Translations under genes and position numbers: made by a program
Source: an uncultured Acidobacteriia bacterium
Lineage (GTDB): Bacteria; Acidobacteriota; Terriglobia; Bryobacterales; Bryobacteraceae
Assembly: GCA_903923395.1 (NCBI GenBank)
Contig: CAIXXM010000130.1
Coordinates: forward strand, 1-64,000
Reading direction: 5' to 3'
DNA: 64,000 nt
Part shown: positions 25,509 through 33,404 of the stretch, piece after piece
Layout: each line of letters starts with the position of its first letter
How positions within the stretch are numbered: the first letter of the stretch is position 1
Notes under the pieces: generated by a model
Database searches by the model: none
What the model saw: the letters and a program-made list of their open reading frames with translations, nothing else
Told to the model about the DNA's origin: nothing

Positions 25509-27077
25509 CTAGAACATCTCCCGCTGGGCTGTCGCGGTGTAATCTTCGAAGCTCTCTATCGTTCCGTCGCGTAGAACTTCCTCCTGCAACTCCTGCAGCG
25601 CATGGTGTTCCAGTGCCGGATGCCAGCCCGCGGCCTTGCCGTAGAGATCGGGATGCCTGCTTTGCAGTTCCTTCTTGATGGTTTTCAGTTTCCGCGTCAG
25701 GGCATCGCCGCTATAAAGCTCCGCAATCCGCTTCCTGGCCGCTGCTTCCCGGTACTTTCGATACTCTTCCTGCTGCTCAATGGTGTTGATTTGGCGTTGA
25801 ATATTCGAAACCGCTTCCATGTCCGTGCTGGAGGCCTGCTTGCGGCTTTCGAGCAGCGCTCTCTTCCGCGAAGTCTCGAAATCGGCCGGGATCGCCCAGC
25901 CTTCCTTCACCATCGTGAACAGAAAACCCGGTGGATTCTGCATGTTGGCACCCATGCGGTGCTTCAGGTCGTCGAACCAGTCCACCTGGTCGATCACGAA
26001 TTCCACATCCGCAACATCCAGCAGGAGCCGCCGGGCGTCGGTCTCGTTGATCCCGCGTTCCATCAGCGCGGCCACGGCTGCACGGATTTTCGGATCGCCA
26101 ATATCGTCCCCTTGCGTAACACCCAGCCTCGGACGCAGCACTGAAACCAGCCGCTCCCCGGGCCGCATCACGAGCTTGAAGTCTTCCCCGTCCGCCGACT
26201 TCACCACATCCCAGGCTTCCAGATACCCAATGCTCACCAGTTCCTCAAGCGAAGGCGTCAAGATCTGCCGGATCTTCGACAGATGCTTCCACTTCTGAAT
26301 GTCCAGCAACTGGCAGAGTTCCGAATAACGCCGCTCCACAGGCCGGCAGCGCGAGGCGTAAAACCAGACGTGCAGATGCCCGAACAGCGCCTTGGCGATA
26401 TCGCGGTTCAAGGTCACATACGCATTGAAGTCCATGCGCAGCAGGTAGTTGGTGTTGATGTTCTCCAGCTGCCACTGGCTCAGGTAAACGTAATTGCACT
26501 GCGCCACCGTGCCATCCGGCAATTCCTGCCCCACCAGTACGGCCCGGTCGAAGACGTGAAAAATATCCCGCTGGTACCGCTTCGTCTTGTTCGAGAAGAT
26601 CGCGTTCTCGCTCTTGATCGTCGTCGCGGTCATGCGTTCCAGGAACTGCGTGACCTCCTCGTAGTTCTTCCCGCCCGTATTGTGGCCAAGGTGCCGCAAC
26701 AGGTCATAGGTGGTGAACATCACCGGGTTCTGGATCTCGCCATCCCGGGCCTTCACATCGGTCACGATCTTCATCAGCGCCATGTACTTGTCACGGTCCG
26801 CCGTGGTGGGAAGACCGTGTTCCGGCGACGGTATGATCGTCGCGCTCTGGCGCACCACCTGACCATTGATCTGCCGCGACGGGAAGGTGATGGTTCTGAC
26901 CCGGCTGCGCTCCTCTTTGGTGGGACGCCCCTTCTTGGCCGGGATGAAGAAACCCAGCGAATTCAGGTTTCTCTCGACCTTGATCAGGTCTTGCACAGGG
27001 TTTGCCGTACCTGCCGGCACTGCGACGGGGATCAAAGAGGGTTGAAGTGAGGTATCTTCTGCTGGTTTCCGTGCCAT
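25509..27077 (-). CDS. Plasmid-type replication initiator (RepA/RPA family)
   Basis: A 522-residue protein that probably binds the iterons upstream of its own gene and opens the origin. Residues ~50-110 (SLGFFIPAKKGRPTKEERSR then a strand-rich stretch, and IIPSPEHGLPTTADRDKYMALM) and ~115-300 match the general layout of RPA/TrfA-like initiators with two winged-helix domains: MFTTYDLLRHLGHNTGG with the first recognition helix, NYVYLSQWQLENINTNYLLRMD, and LFGHLHVWFYASRCRPVERRYSELCQLLDI. Residues ~390-480 are charged and helical, probably coiled coil. Start ATG at 27077. It lies 9 bases upstream of gmhB. The family assignment is from motif memory and layout; the iteron array next to it is strong independent support. 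Confidence 0.85.
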   Translation of the reverse strand: MARKPAEDTSLQPSLIPVAVPAGTANPVQDLIKVERNLNSLGFFIPAKKGRPTKEERSRVRTITFPSRQINGQVVRQSATIIPSPEHGLPTTADRDKYMALMKIVTDVKARDGEIQNPVMFTTYDLLRHLGHNTGGKNYEEVTQFLERMTATTIKSENAIFSNKTKRYQRDIFHVFDRAVLVGQELPDGTVAQCNYVYLSQWQLENINTNYLLRMDFNAYVTLNRDIAKALFGHLHVWFYASRCRPVERRYSELCQLLDIQKWKHLSKIRQILTPSLEELVSIGYLEAWDVVKSADGEDFKLVMRPGERLVSVLRPRLGVTQGDDIGDPKIRAAVAALMERGINETDARRLLLDVADVEFVIDQVDWFDDLKHRMGANMQNPPGFLFTMVKEGWAIPADFETSRKRALLESRKQASSTDMEAVSNIQRQINTIEQQEEYRKYREAAARKRIAELYSGDALTRKLKTIKKELQSRHPDLYGKAAGWHPALEHHALQELQEEVLRDGTIESFEDYTATAQREMF

Positions 27078-27140
27078 AGCAGTCCAATCGACCGGCTTTG
27101 GGTCATCGTCTCATGCGAAGCGAACAATCAGCAACAGATT

Positions 27141-27200
27141 TGTTTTGTTGTTGTAGTAAACATCTTTAAACCCTTATAAAACAAGTTTGATAAATTTCAT
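27141..27200. other. AT-rich stretch, candidate DNA unwinding element
   Basis: Only 14 of these 60 bases are G or C, in a window that is otherwise clearly GC-rich. It lies between rep and the iterons, where the unwinding element of iteron origins is often found; it must also contain at least part of the rep promoter. Confidence 0.6.
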
Positions 27201-27201
27201 A

Positions 27202-27217
27202 CCATTGAAAGCAATGG
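27202..27217. promoter_or_regulatory. Inverted repeat sharing the iteron core, candidate rep operator
   Basis: CCATTG-AAAG-CAATGG is a perfect 6-bp inverted repeat. Its arms, and the neighbouring base, read GCAATGGA, the same as the centre of iterons such as 27301-27315. In several iteron plasmids a Rep dimer represses its own promoter through an inverted repeat that resembles the iteron. It is 125 bases upstream of the rep start codon. Confidence 0.5.
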
Positions 27218-27234
27218 ACTTAGACCCGTTTTCG

Positions 27235-27495
27235 TTACGCTATGGAACGTCTCTTTTTACGCTGTGGAACGATGTTTTTTACGCTATGGAACGAACTGCC
27301 TTACGCAATGGAACGAGCCTTTTACGCGAACCAACGGTGATCCTTACGCAATGGAACGGCATTCCTTTACGCGATGGTCCGACAATGCGAAAACCAGCCA
27401 GCCAACCGCCTCCACAGTCAGCCGCAGAACCGGCCGGGAGCCCTGGAAAGCCTGTATTTTACGTGATGGAACGATAGTTTTTACGCAATAGAACG
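27235..27495 (+). repeat. Nine direct iterons, consensus TTACGCNATGGAACG, 22-bp period
   Basis: Copies start at 27235, 27257, 27279, 27301, 27322, 27344, 27367, 27459 and 27481. Steps are 22, 22, 22, 21, 22, 23, 92 (about four periods) and 22 bases, so all sites face the same side of the helix. Copies 1, 3, 4 and 6 match the consensus fully; 2 (TTACGCTGTGGAACG), 8 and 9 differ at one position; 5 (TTACGCGAACCAACG) and 7 (TTACGCGATGGTCCG) are degenerate. The missing positions between 27382 and 27458 hold unrelated GC-rich sequence. Confidence 0.92.
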
Positions 27496-27515
27496 AGGTC
27501 CAGGCCGGGGATTGT

Positions 27516-27559
27516 CGTACTTCCGCGTAATAGAACCAGACTATCGTTCTGCCGCGTAA
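27516..27559 (-). repeat. Two inverted iteron-like copies
   Basis: On the minus strand 27545-27559 reads TTACGCGGCAGAACG and 27516-27530 reads TTACGCGGAAGTACG. Both keep TTACGC and the ACG end of the iteron but face the opposite way, 29 bases apart. A lone TTACGC half-site is at 27624-27629 on the plus strand. They may mark the far edge of the origin. Confidence 0.55.
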
Positions 27560-27663
27560 ATATGTATTGCTTTATAGCAAGCTTGCCAGCATGCCTGATG
27601 TATTGCACCTCAGTGGTGCATCTTTACGCCTGTCTGTCGCGCCGGGCGCTATCATGAAACTTC

Positions 27664-28950
27664 ATGCTCCAAGCCCAGCAATCTTCAACAACCGTTGCCG
27701 TGTTCGGCCTCGGTTACGTCGGCTCTGTCACAGCCGCCTGCCTTGCCAGTATTGGACACCGTGTCATCGGTATCGATAATGATCTGCACAAGGTACAGAG
27801 CCTGAATGCCGGCAAAGCTCCCTTCTTTGAGCCCGGCCTTGAGGAGATTATCGCGGAGGCGGTGGAGTCAAAGCGTCTTTCCGCGAGCCAGTCCGTGGCG
27901 GGGGTGCTCGATGAGGCCGATGTGGCTCTGCTTTGTGTCGGCACACCTTCTGAGCGCAATGGAAATCTTGGTCTCGATCAGCTTCGTAGAGTTTGTGAGG
28001 GCATCGCCGCTGTTTCTGCCAACCGCGCGAAGCCGCTGATCATTGCAGTCCGGAGCACAGTGTTTCCCGGAACCTGCGACGACGTTGTGATTCCCATCGT
28101 TGGCGGTCTGCCGGGTGTCACGGTGGTCTCGAACCCGGAATTCCTCCGGGAAGGCGTAGCCGTGAATGATTTCCTCTATCCTTCCCTGCTTGTGGTTGGC
28201 GGGCATGATGCGGACGCGGTCGCAAAGGTGGCCGGGTTGTATGCCGCTCTGCCGGTCGAAGCCTGTCTGGTGACCCTGCGGACGGCCGAGATGATCAAGT
28301 ACGCCTGCAACGCGTTCCATGCCGTGAAGATTGCCTTCGCCAATGAAATCGGAGCACTGAGCACTGAACTTGGGGTGAACGGTATCGAAGTGATGGATAC
28401 GCTTTGCCGCGACAACAAGCTGAACACTTCGAAAGCCTATTTGAAGCCGGGTTTTGCTTTCGGCGGTTCCTGTCTGCCGAAGGATCTCCGTGCTCTGACC
28501 TACCGGGCGAACCGTCTCGATGTGAAGATTCCGCTGCTCGATGCTGCGCTGCCAAGCAATCATGAACAACTCGCCCGGGCCATTCAGAGAGTCATGGAAT
28601 ACAAGGGCAGGAAGATTGGCATCGTGGGTCTGGCCTTCAAAGAGAACACGGATGATCTGCGGGAAAGCCCTGTTGTGACTCTGGTGGAGCATCTCATCGG
28701 CAAAGGTGTTGACCTGCGCGTCTTTGACCCCCATATCAGTCTCGAGAGTATCTACGGCAGCAACCGCAATTTCCTTTTGAATGCGATCCCGCACATTGGC
28801 CGGCTGTTGCAGAGCAGTCTTGAAGACGTGACAGGCTGGGCGGAATGCCTGGTCCTGACCCAGAAGCCCTCTGCCGCGGCCCTCGAAAGTGTACTCGCCA
28901 CCGGACTGCCTGTCATCGATCTGGTCGGTCTCGGCCTTGAGGCTGCATGA
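27664..28950 (+). CDS. algD: GDP-mannose 6-dehydrogenase-like enzyme
   Basis: A 428-residue NAD-dependent nucleotide-sugar dehydrogenase. It has GLGYVG (15-20), NPEFLREGVAVNDF (157-170), IKYACNAFHAVKIAFANEIG with Lys212, and the region CRDNKLNTSKAYLKPGFAFGGSCLPKD with catalytic Cys270. CRDxKLN and KPGFAFGGSCLPKD are characteristic of AlgD-type GDP-mannose dehydrogenases rather than UDP-glucose dehydrogenases, so the product is probably GDP-mannuronate. Start ATG at 27664. It is the first gene after the origin and its stop overlaps the next ATG by four bases. No alginate polymerase (alg8/alg44) is in the window, so the uronate likely goes into a heteropolysaccharide. Confidence 0.85.
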   Translation: MLQAQQSSTTVAVFGLGYVGSVTAACLASIGHRVIGIDNDLHKVQSLNAGKAPFFEPGLEEIIAEAVESKRLSASQSVAGVLDEADVALLCVGTPSERNGNLGLDQLRRVCEGIAAVSANRAKPLIIAVRSTVFPGTCDDVVIPIVGGLPGVTVVSNPEFLREGVAVNDFLYPSLLVVGGHDADAVAKVAGLYAALPVEACLVTLRTAEMIKYACNAFHAVKIAFANEIGALSTELGVNGIEVMDTLCRDNKLNTSKAYLKPGFAFGGSCLPKDLRALTYRANRLDVKIPLLDAALPSNHEQLARAIQRVMEYKGRKIGIVGLAFKENTDDLRESPVVTLVEHLIGKGVDLRVFDPHISLESIYGSNRNFLLNAIPHIGRLLQSSLEDVTGWAECLVLTQKPSAAALESVLATGLPVIDLVGLGLEAA

Positions 28951-30302
28951 GACATCTGGCTGCCATTACGGGAATATTCTTCTGGGTTGCAGCCCCGGCA
29001 GGAGCCTCTTTAATTGTCAACAGCAGCGGCCTCAGCGTTTCCACTCTGGCTGCCGGCTTGTCATTTCCCTATTCCATGCAGACGATGCCGGACGGCTCGC
29101 TTCTGGTGGGCGTGAGTACGCCAAGTTCTGGCGGAGATTACCTCTACTCATCGGGCGGATTAGTGAATATCACTCCCGGTGGTACGGAGACAACGGTTTT
29201 CAGTGGTCTGCCGTATCCCGTCCAGAGTGTCCGCAAGATTACTGACAACCTCTATGCCGTGGCACAGGCAGGCACGGGAGGTACCCAGATCAACTTTCTC
29301 CAGCCGGGTGCCGGTGCCGGCGATGCTTTTACGAATCTCGGTTCCATTAACTTCTCGCCCTCCAACGCCGGGGAGCTTTTCAATATGACCCTTGCCACGC
29401 GGCCCACGCCGGGGCAAAGTGGCAGCTATGATCTTTTCTTCTCCATGAACGGGGATACGGACCATACGCAGTCCACCGGGTCGGCCACGCTGAGCGGTCT
29501 GGTGAGCGGGTCACTTGAATACAACTCCATCGCGAAGGTGACCGTGACTCCTTCAGGCAGCGGAGCACCCAGTGTCTCGGGGTTGCAGGAGATTGCCAAC
29601 GGTGTCCGCAACACCGCGGGCATGTTGTTTGATGCGTCCGGCAACCTTTACCTGGATGACAATGGCTGGGATATTCCCGGCACCACCACACCGCAGAGCG
29701 CCGATGAGCTGGATTTCATTGCTGCTTCCGATATCGGCAGCGGCATTGTGAACTTCGGCTTTCCGGACAGCTACATACAGTACGGCACCGGCACATTTGA
29801 AGGCGGCACGGGTACGGCACCACTGGCGGCCTTCCAGCCACTCAACGGAGCCCCAAGCCTTGGCATCGCCGAAATGGCGCTGGCGCCGGTGAACTTTCCG
29901 ACAGGCCTCAACAACGGCCTTTTTCTTTCGTTTTACGGCAAGTGGGAACAGAGTGGAGCCAACAACACCACCGGGCCTCTACTTTACTATGATTTTTCCA
30001 CCGGCCAATATACCCAATTCATCGCGGCTGGCCAGGATGGTATCGGGCATCTCACGTCTTTGACCAGCACGGCTGATGCTTTGTACATCGGGGACATGAA
30101 TTCTTACGGTACGATTCGCAAGGGACCCGTGGACGGTGTGGTGTATGCCATCACTGTACAGACGCCGGAACCGGCTGTTTTCGGCCCTGTTTTGCTGCTG
30201 CTTGCAGGGCTCGCTCTGGTGAAACTGCGTTTAGCGGAGCCGGTGTTCTTCAAGAATGGCTTCGAACCGGCGCGCAATCCGGTCCCACCCGAAGTTGTCT
30301 GA
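28947..30302 (+). CDS. PEP-CTERM exported beta-propeller-like protein
   Basis: A 451-residue secreted protein with a signal peptide (residues 1-20, AAITGIFFWVAAPAGAS) and repeats of beta-strand blocks such as PYSMQTMPDGSLLVGV, GMLFDASGNLYLDDNGW and GLNNGLFLSFYGKW, reminiscent of a sorbosone/glucose dehydrogenase or ScyD-like propeller. The C-terminus has TPEPAVFGPVLLLLAGLALVKLR, a PEP-CTERM signal, but then runs on 20 more residues beyond the basic end, into the region that overlaps the convergent glycosyltransferase gene by 72 bases. It is translationally coupled to algD (ATGA). Enzyme activity is not established. Confidence 0.78.
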   Translation: MRHLAAITGIFFWVAAPAGASLIVNSSGLSVSTLAAGLSFPYSMQTMPDGSLLVGVSTPSSGGDYLYSSGGLVNITPGGTETTVFSGLPYPVQSVRKITDNLYAVAQAGTGGTQINFLQPGAGAGDAFTNLGSINFSPSNAGELFNMTLATRPTPGQSGSYDLFFSMNGDTDHTQSTGSATLSGLVSGSLEYNSIAKVTVTPSGSGAPSVSGLQEIANGVRNTAGMLFDASGNLYLDDNGWDIPGTTTPQSADELDFIAASDIGSGIVNFGFPDSYIQYGTGTFEGGTGTAPLAAFQPLNGAPSLGIAEMALAPVNFPTGLNNGLFLSFYGKWEQSGANNTTGPLLYYDFSTGQYTQFIAAGQDGIGHLTSLTSTADALYIGDMNSYGTIRKGPVDGVVYAITVQTPEPAVFGPVLLLLAGLALVKLRLAEPVFFKNGFEPARNPVPPEVV

Positions 30303-31424
30303 CACCAACTGCCAGGCGGCTTCGGCTTGCTGTTGCTGCAGGCTGGCGTTCTTGAGCAGTTCAATGCACTGTGCCGCGAAACCGGCCGGGTCATCGGCGA
30401 TCCGGCAATCGGACGGTGGCGTAATGGCCAGGCCCTCTGCGCCGATCGTTGTGGAGACCACCGGCACTTTCGCCGCCATGGCTTCATAAATCTTCATGCG
30501 GGTGCCGCCGCCGATCCGCAGGGGAACAATGGAAACTGCCGCGTTCCAGAGATACGGCTTCACATCATCCACCGTGCCGGTAACCTCAATCAGCGGATCC
30601 CGTTCGGCGAAGGCTTTGATTTCCCTGGTCGGCAAGCGCCCTACGATGCTCACTTTGCTGTCTGGAAGTTCGCGGCGGATCAGCGGCAGAATCTCCTCAC
30701 AGAACCAGCGCATGCCGTCGATATTCGGCAGCCAGTCCATGGACCCGACAAAGACCATGCCGCCGCGGGTTGTTTCGGTGCGTGGCGTAAACGTCTCCAC
30801 GTCGACACCGGTCGGGATATCAGAGACAGCCGGCAAACCGAACATCTCTTCCATTTGCCGCGCATCTTCCTTCGAAACCGCGATCACGTGGCGGGCGTCC
30901 CGGCAGACCTCTTTCTCATACCGGAGCATCCGTTCGGCCTGCAGTTGAAGATAGAACTTCTCCAGGGCCCCGCGGGCGTTTTCGGCATGCCTTCGCCAGA
31001 TCATGGTCTCCACGTTGTGCTGAAAGACCACACAGCGGGAAAGGTCGGGAAGGTTGGGCGCCGGGGTGATGAAGTCGCAGACAATGCTGTCGAAGTTTTC
31101 CTTTTCGATCAGTTCCGCCAGCAGCCGCGACATTGCTTCGGACTGGTAGCGGAAGATGGCGACCGGGAGCTTGGAAAACAGCCCTTTGAGCAACTGCGCG
31201 GCGAAGGCTGGCGAGGTGCGGGGCGGGGTCAGATGCGGCAGATGATAGAGCTTGCTGCAGTATTCCCCGCTGCGCCGGGGGCCTTCCCCGCCGGGATTGT
31301 TTTCATAGCCGGCGTAGTGAATCTCATGCCGCTGGTGCATGCGCTTGAGCATTTCCAGCGTCCGGATGTGCCCGCCCTTTGTCGTCGGGTGGAGCAGGTC
31401 GGATTTCACCCAGAGAATTTTCAT
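30231..31424 (-). CDS. Glycosyltransferase family 4
   Basis: A 397-residue GT-B enzyme beginning MKILWVKSDLLHP, with HVIAVSKEDARQM near 175, MVFVGSMDWLPNIDGM near 222, and a donor site VSIVPLRIGGGTRMKIYEAMAAKVP near 305, the arrangement of the sugar transferases linked to PEP-CTERM/exosortase loci. The start at 31424 overlaps the asparagine-synthase stop (ATGA), and the open frame upstream (to 31658) lies inside that gene, so it is not used. Its 3' end overlaps the convergent PEP-CTERM gene by 72 bases. Confidence 0.88.
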   Translation of the reverse strand: MKILWVKSDLLHPTTKGGHIRTLEMLKRMHQRHEIHYAGYENNPGGEGPRRSGEYCSKLYHLPHLTPPRTSPAFAAQLLKGLFSKLPVAIFRYQSEAMSRLLAELIEKENFDSIVCDFITPAPNLPDLSRCVVFQHNVETMIWRRHAENARGALEKFYLQLQAERMLRYEKEVCRDARHVIAVSKEDARQMEEMFGLPAVSDIPTGVDVETFTPRTETTRGGMVFVGSMDWLPNIDGMRWFCEEILPLIRRELPDSKVSIVGRLPTREIKAFAERDPLIEVTGTVDDVKPYLWNAAVSIVPLRIGGGTRMKIYEAMAAKVPVVSTTIGAEGLAITPPSDCRIADDPAGFAAQCIELLKNASLQQQQAEAAWQLVSDNFGWDRIARRFEAILEEHRLR

Positions 31425-33358
31425 ACCTGCCGGAGCACGCTCTCCTCTTCCCAGCGGCTGCGTCTGCCGGTGAGGAAGGTATCGCCCCAGATTTGGAGAT
31501 TCAGCAGATTCCAGATGCGGTCGGTGCCGTCGTGGGAACCTGCCCGGTGCTGGTCGATGAGCTGCTTTACGGCATCCATGTTGCAGTAGCCCGCAATCAG
31601 CCCGTCGGCGTCGAGCAGGGAGTTGAGCAGGGGCAGCGCCCGCGGTTCGGTCAGCCACTGGCGCAGGGGTGTGGGGAAACCCATCTTGGTGCGGTGCACA
31701 ATGCTGGCGGGCAGAAGATCGGAGACGGCCTCTTTGAAGACGTATTTCTGTACTTTGCCGCGGATCTTCATATTGTCCGGCATGCGCATGGCGAATTCCA
31801 CGAAGGTGTGATCCAGAAACGGAACGCGGCTTTCAATCGAAGAGGCCATGCTCATCTGGTCCTGCTTCATGAGCAGCTCCAGCAGATAGGTCTTCTGGTC
31901 GGCATAGAGCATGCGGTCAACCAGCGGCACGTTGGGGCGGGAGTTCCAATAGGCGAGGAAATGATCGTATTCCCCGCTGGCCGGCTGCCGCAGCAGAGCC
32001 TTCCGGTTGGCTGCGGAAAACGGCGAATAAAAGTTATCGACAAACAGCGACTCAATCGATTCTTCGCGCCCGAGAAAGCTGTGTCCGAGTTTGCGGCGCA
32101 GACTGCCGGAAAGCAGGCTGGAGTGGGCGATCTGACCACGCATGGCACGGCGCAGCGGAGAGGGTACAAGCTTGCGGTAGACCGAGAGCAACTGCAGATT
32201 CAAACGCGTCCAGCTGTAACGGCTGTAGCCGGCGAAGAGTTCATCACTGCCTTCTCCTGTGAGAACGACCTTCACATGTTTGGCGGCGAGTTCAGAAACA
32301 AAGTGCAAAGAAACACTGGAGGGCCAGCTGATGGGCTCGTCTTCATGCCAGATCAGCCGCGGCAGAGCGCCAAAGAAATCCTCCATGCCGAGCGTGACTT
32401 CGTGGTGGTCCGTGCCAATTGCACGGGCTACTTCCGCGGCATAACCCAGCTCACTGTAGGCCGCTTCGGAGTAGCCGACCGAGAAGGTCTTCACCGGCGA
32501 AGAGGTCATCTTCTTGATGAGCGCGGCGATGGCACTGGAATCGACGCCGCCGGAGAGAAACATGCCGAGCGGCACGTCACTCATCAGGCGCATGCGGACG
32601 GTCTCTTCGAGCCTGCGCCTGGTTTCAAGGATCCATTCCTGGTCAGAGCGCTGTTCCGGTTGTTCGGGCGGCAGGGGAACATCCCAGTAGCGTTCGATTT
32701 TGAGACCGGGCACAGCCGCCTTGCAATCGAGCGTCAGGGTATGACCGGGCATCAGTTTGCGGATGCCCTGGAACATGGTCTCTTCGCCGCTGCCATAGCC
32801 GAACGTCAAATACTCAGGCAGTGCTGCTTCCCGCAGTTTCGCGGAGACAGACGGGTGTTCCAGCAGGGCTTTGATTTCCGAGGCAAAGACAAAAACTTCG
32901 CCGTTCCAGAAATAGTAAAAGGGCTTGATTCCCAGACGGTCGCGGGCACAGAACAGGCGGCGTGATGCGGGGTCCCAGATCGCGAAGCTGAACATGCCGC
33001 GGAAGCGCTGAATGCAATCCGGGCCGTACTCTTCATACGAGTGAAGAATGGTTTCGGTATCGCAGTGGGAGCGGTAGCGGTGACCGGCTTGTTCAAGAGC
33101 GGGCCGCAGGTCACCGTGGTTGAAGATCTCTCCGTTGTAGATGATCCAGAGATCATTGGTTTCGTTCGGCATGGGCTGGTGCCCGGCGGAAGAAACGTCG
33201 ATGATGCTGAGCCGGCGCTGGCCCAGGGAGGCGTGGGCATCGTGCCATACGCCTGTATCATCGGGGCCGCGGTGAGCGATCACACCGGTCATGCGGCGCA
33301 GAACTGTATCGTTGTTGTTGCCGGGTATTAAATTGACAAAACCGGCTATGCCGCACAT
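31421..33358 (-). CDS. asnB: Asparagine synthase-type amidotransferase
   Basis: A 645-residue glutamine-dependent amidotransferase. The start ATG at 33358 is fixed by the required N-terminal Cys2 (MCGIAGF). The glutaminase domain has AHRGPDD, NGEIFN and RDRLGIKPFYY; the synthetase domain has the pyrophosphatase loop SGGVDSS (269-275), VLTGEGSDELFAGY and SSIESRVPFLD. Close relatives sit in exosortase/PEP-CTERM exopolysaccharide loci, where they are thought to amidate a sugar acid; that would suit the uronates predicted here. Coupled to the downstream GT4 gene. Confidence 0.92.
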   Translation of the reverse strand: MCGIAGFVNLIPGNNNDTVLRRMTGVIAHRGPDDTGVWHDAHASLGQRRLSIIDVSSAGHQPMPNETNDLWIIYNGEIFNHGDLRPALEQAGHRYRSHCDTETILHSYEEYGPDCIQRFRGMFSFAIWDPASRRLFCARDRLGIKPFYYFWNGEVFVFASEIKALLEHPSVSAKLREAALPEYLTFGYGSGEETMFQGIRKLMPGHTLTLDCKAAVPGLKIERYWDVPLPPEQPEQRSDQEWILETRRRLEETVRMRLMSDVPLGMFLSGGVDSSAIAALIKKMTSSPVKTFSVGYSEAAYSELGYAAEVARAIGTDHHEVTLGMEDFFGALPRLIWHEDEPISWPSSVSLHFVSELAAKHVKVVLTGEGSDELFAGYSRYSWTRLNLQLLSVYRKLVPSPLRRAMRGQIAHSSLLSGSLRRKLGHSFLGREESIESLFVDNFYSPFSAANRKALLRQPASGEYDHFLAYWNSRPNVPLVDRMLYADQKTYLLELLMKQDQMSMASSIESRVPFLDHTFVEFAMRMPDNMKIRGKVQKYVFKEAVSDLLPASIVHRTKMGFPTPLRQWLTEPRALPLLNSLLDADGLIAGYCNMDAVKQLIDQHRAGSHDGTDRIWNLLNLQIWGDTFLTGRRSRWEEESVLRQV

Positions 33359-33404
33359 ACCCATTAGTGTAGATGGCAGAGTGCGGTTGAGATAATCGCC
33401 TACG

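Larger units (their letters stand above)
27120..27630. other. Iteron-containing origin of replication (candidate oriV)
   Basis: The 586-base gap between rep and the algD-like gene holds, from rep outward: an AT-rich stretch, an inverted repeat matching the iteron core, seven regularly spaced iterons, a GC-rich gap, two more iterons, two inverted iteron-like copies, a 10-bp palindrome (27577-27586) and a short inverted repeat (27604-27609/27615-27620). This is the architecture of an iteron-controlled plasmid origin. No convincing DnaA box was found by eye. Confidence 0.8.

Noticed and set aside
27187-27477. Open frame running through the iterons
   Set aside because: Its protein is only the translation of the 22-bp repeat; no ribosome binding site and no family resemblance.
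27235-27495. CRISPR-like periodic repeats
   Set aside because: Repeats are 15 bases with ~7-base spacers and a 22-bp step, no cas genes are near and a rep gene is adjacent, so they are iterons.
31379-32965. 528-residue frame opposite asnB
   Set aside because: AsnB has all catalytic motifs and a fixed Cys2 start; the opposite frame has none.
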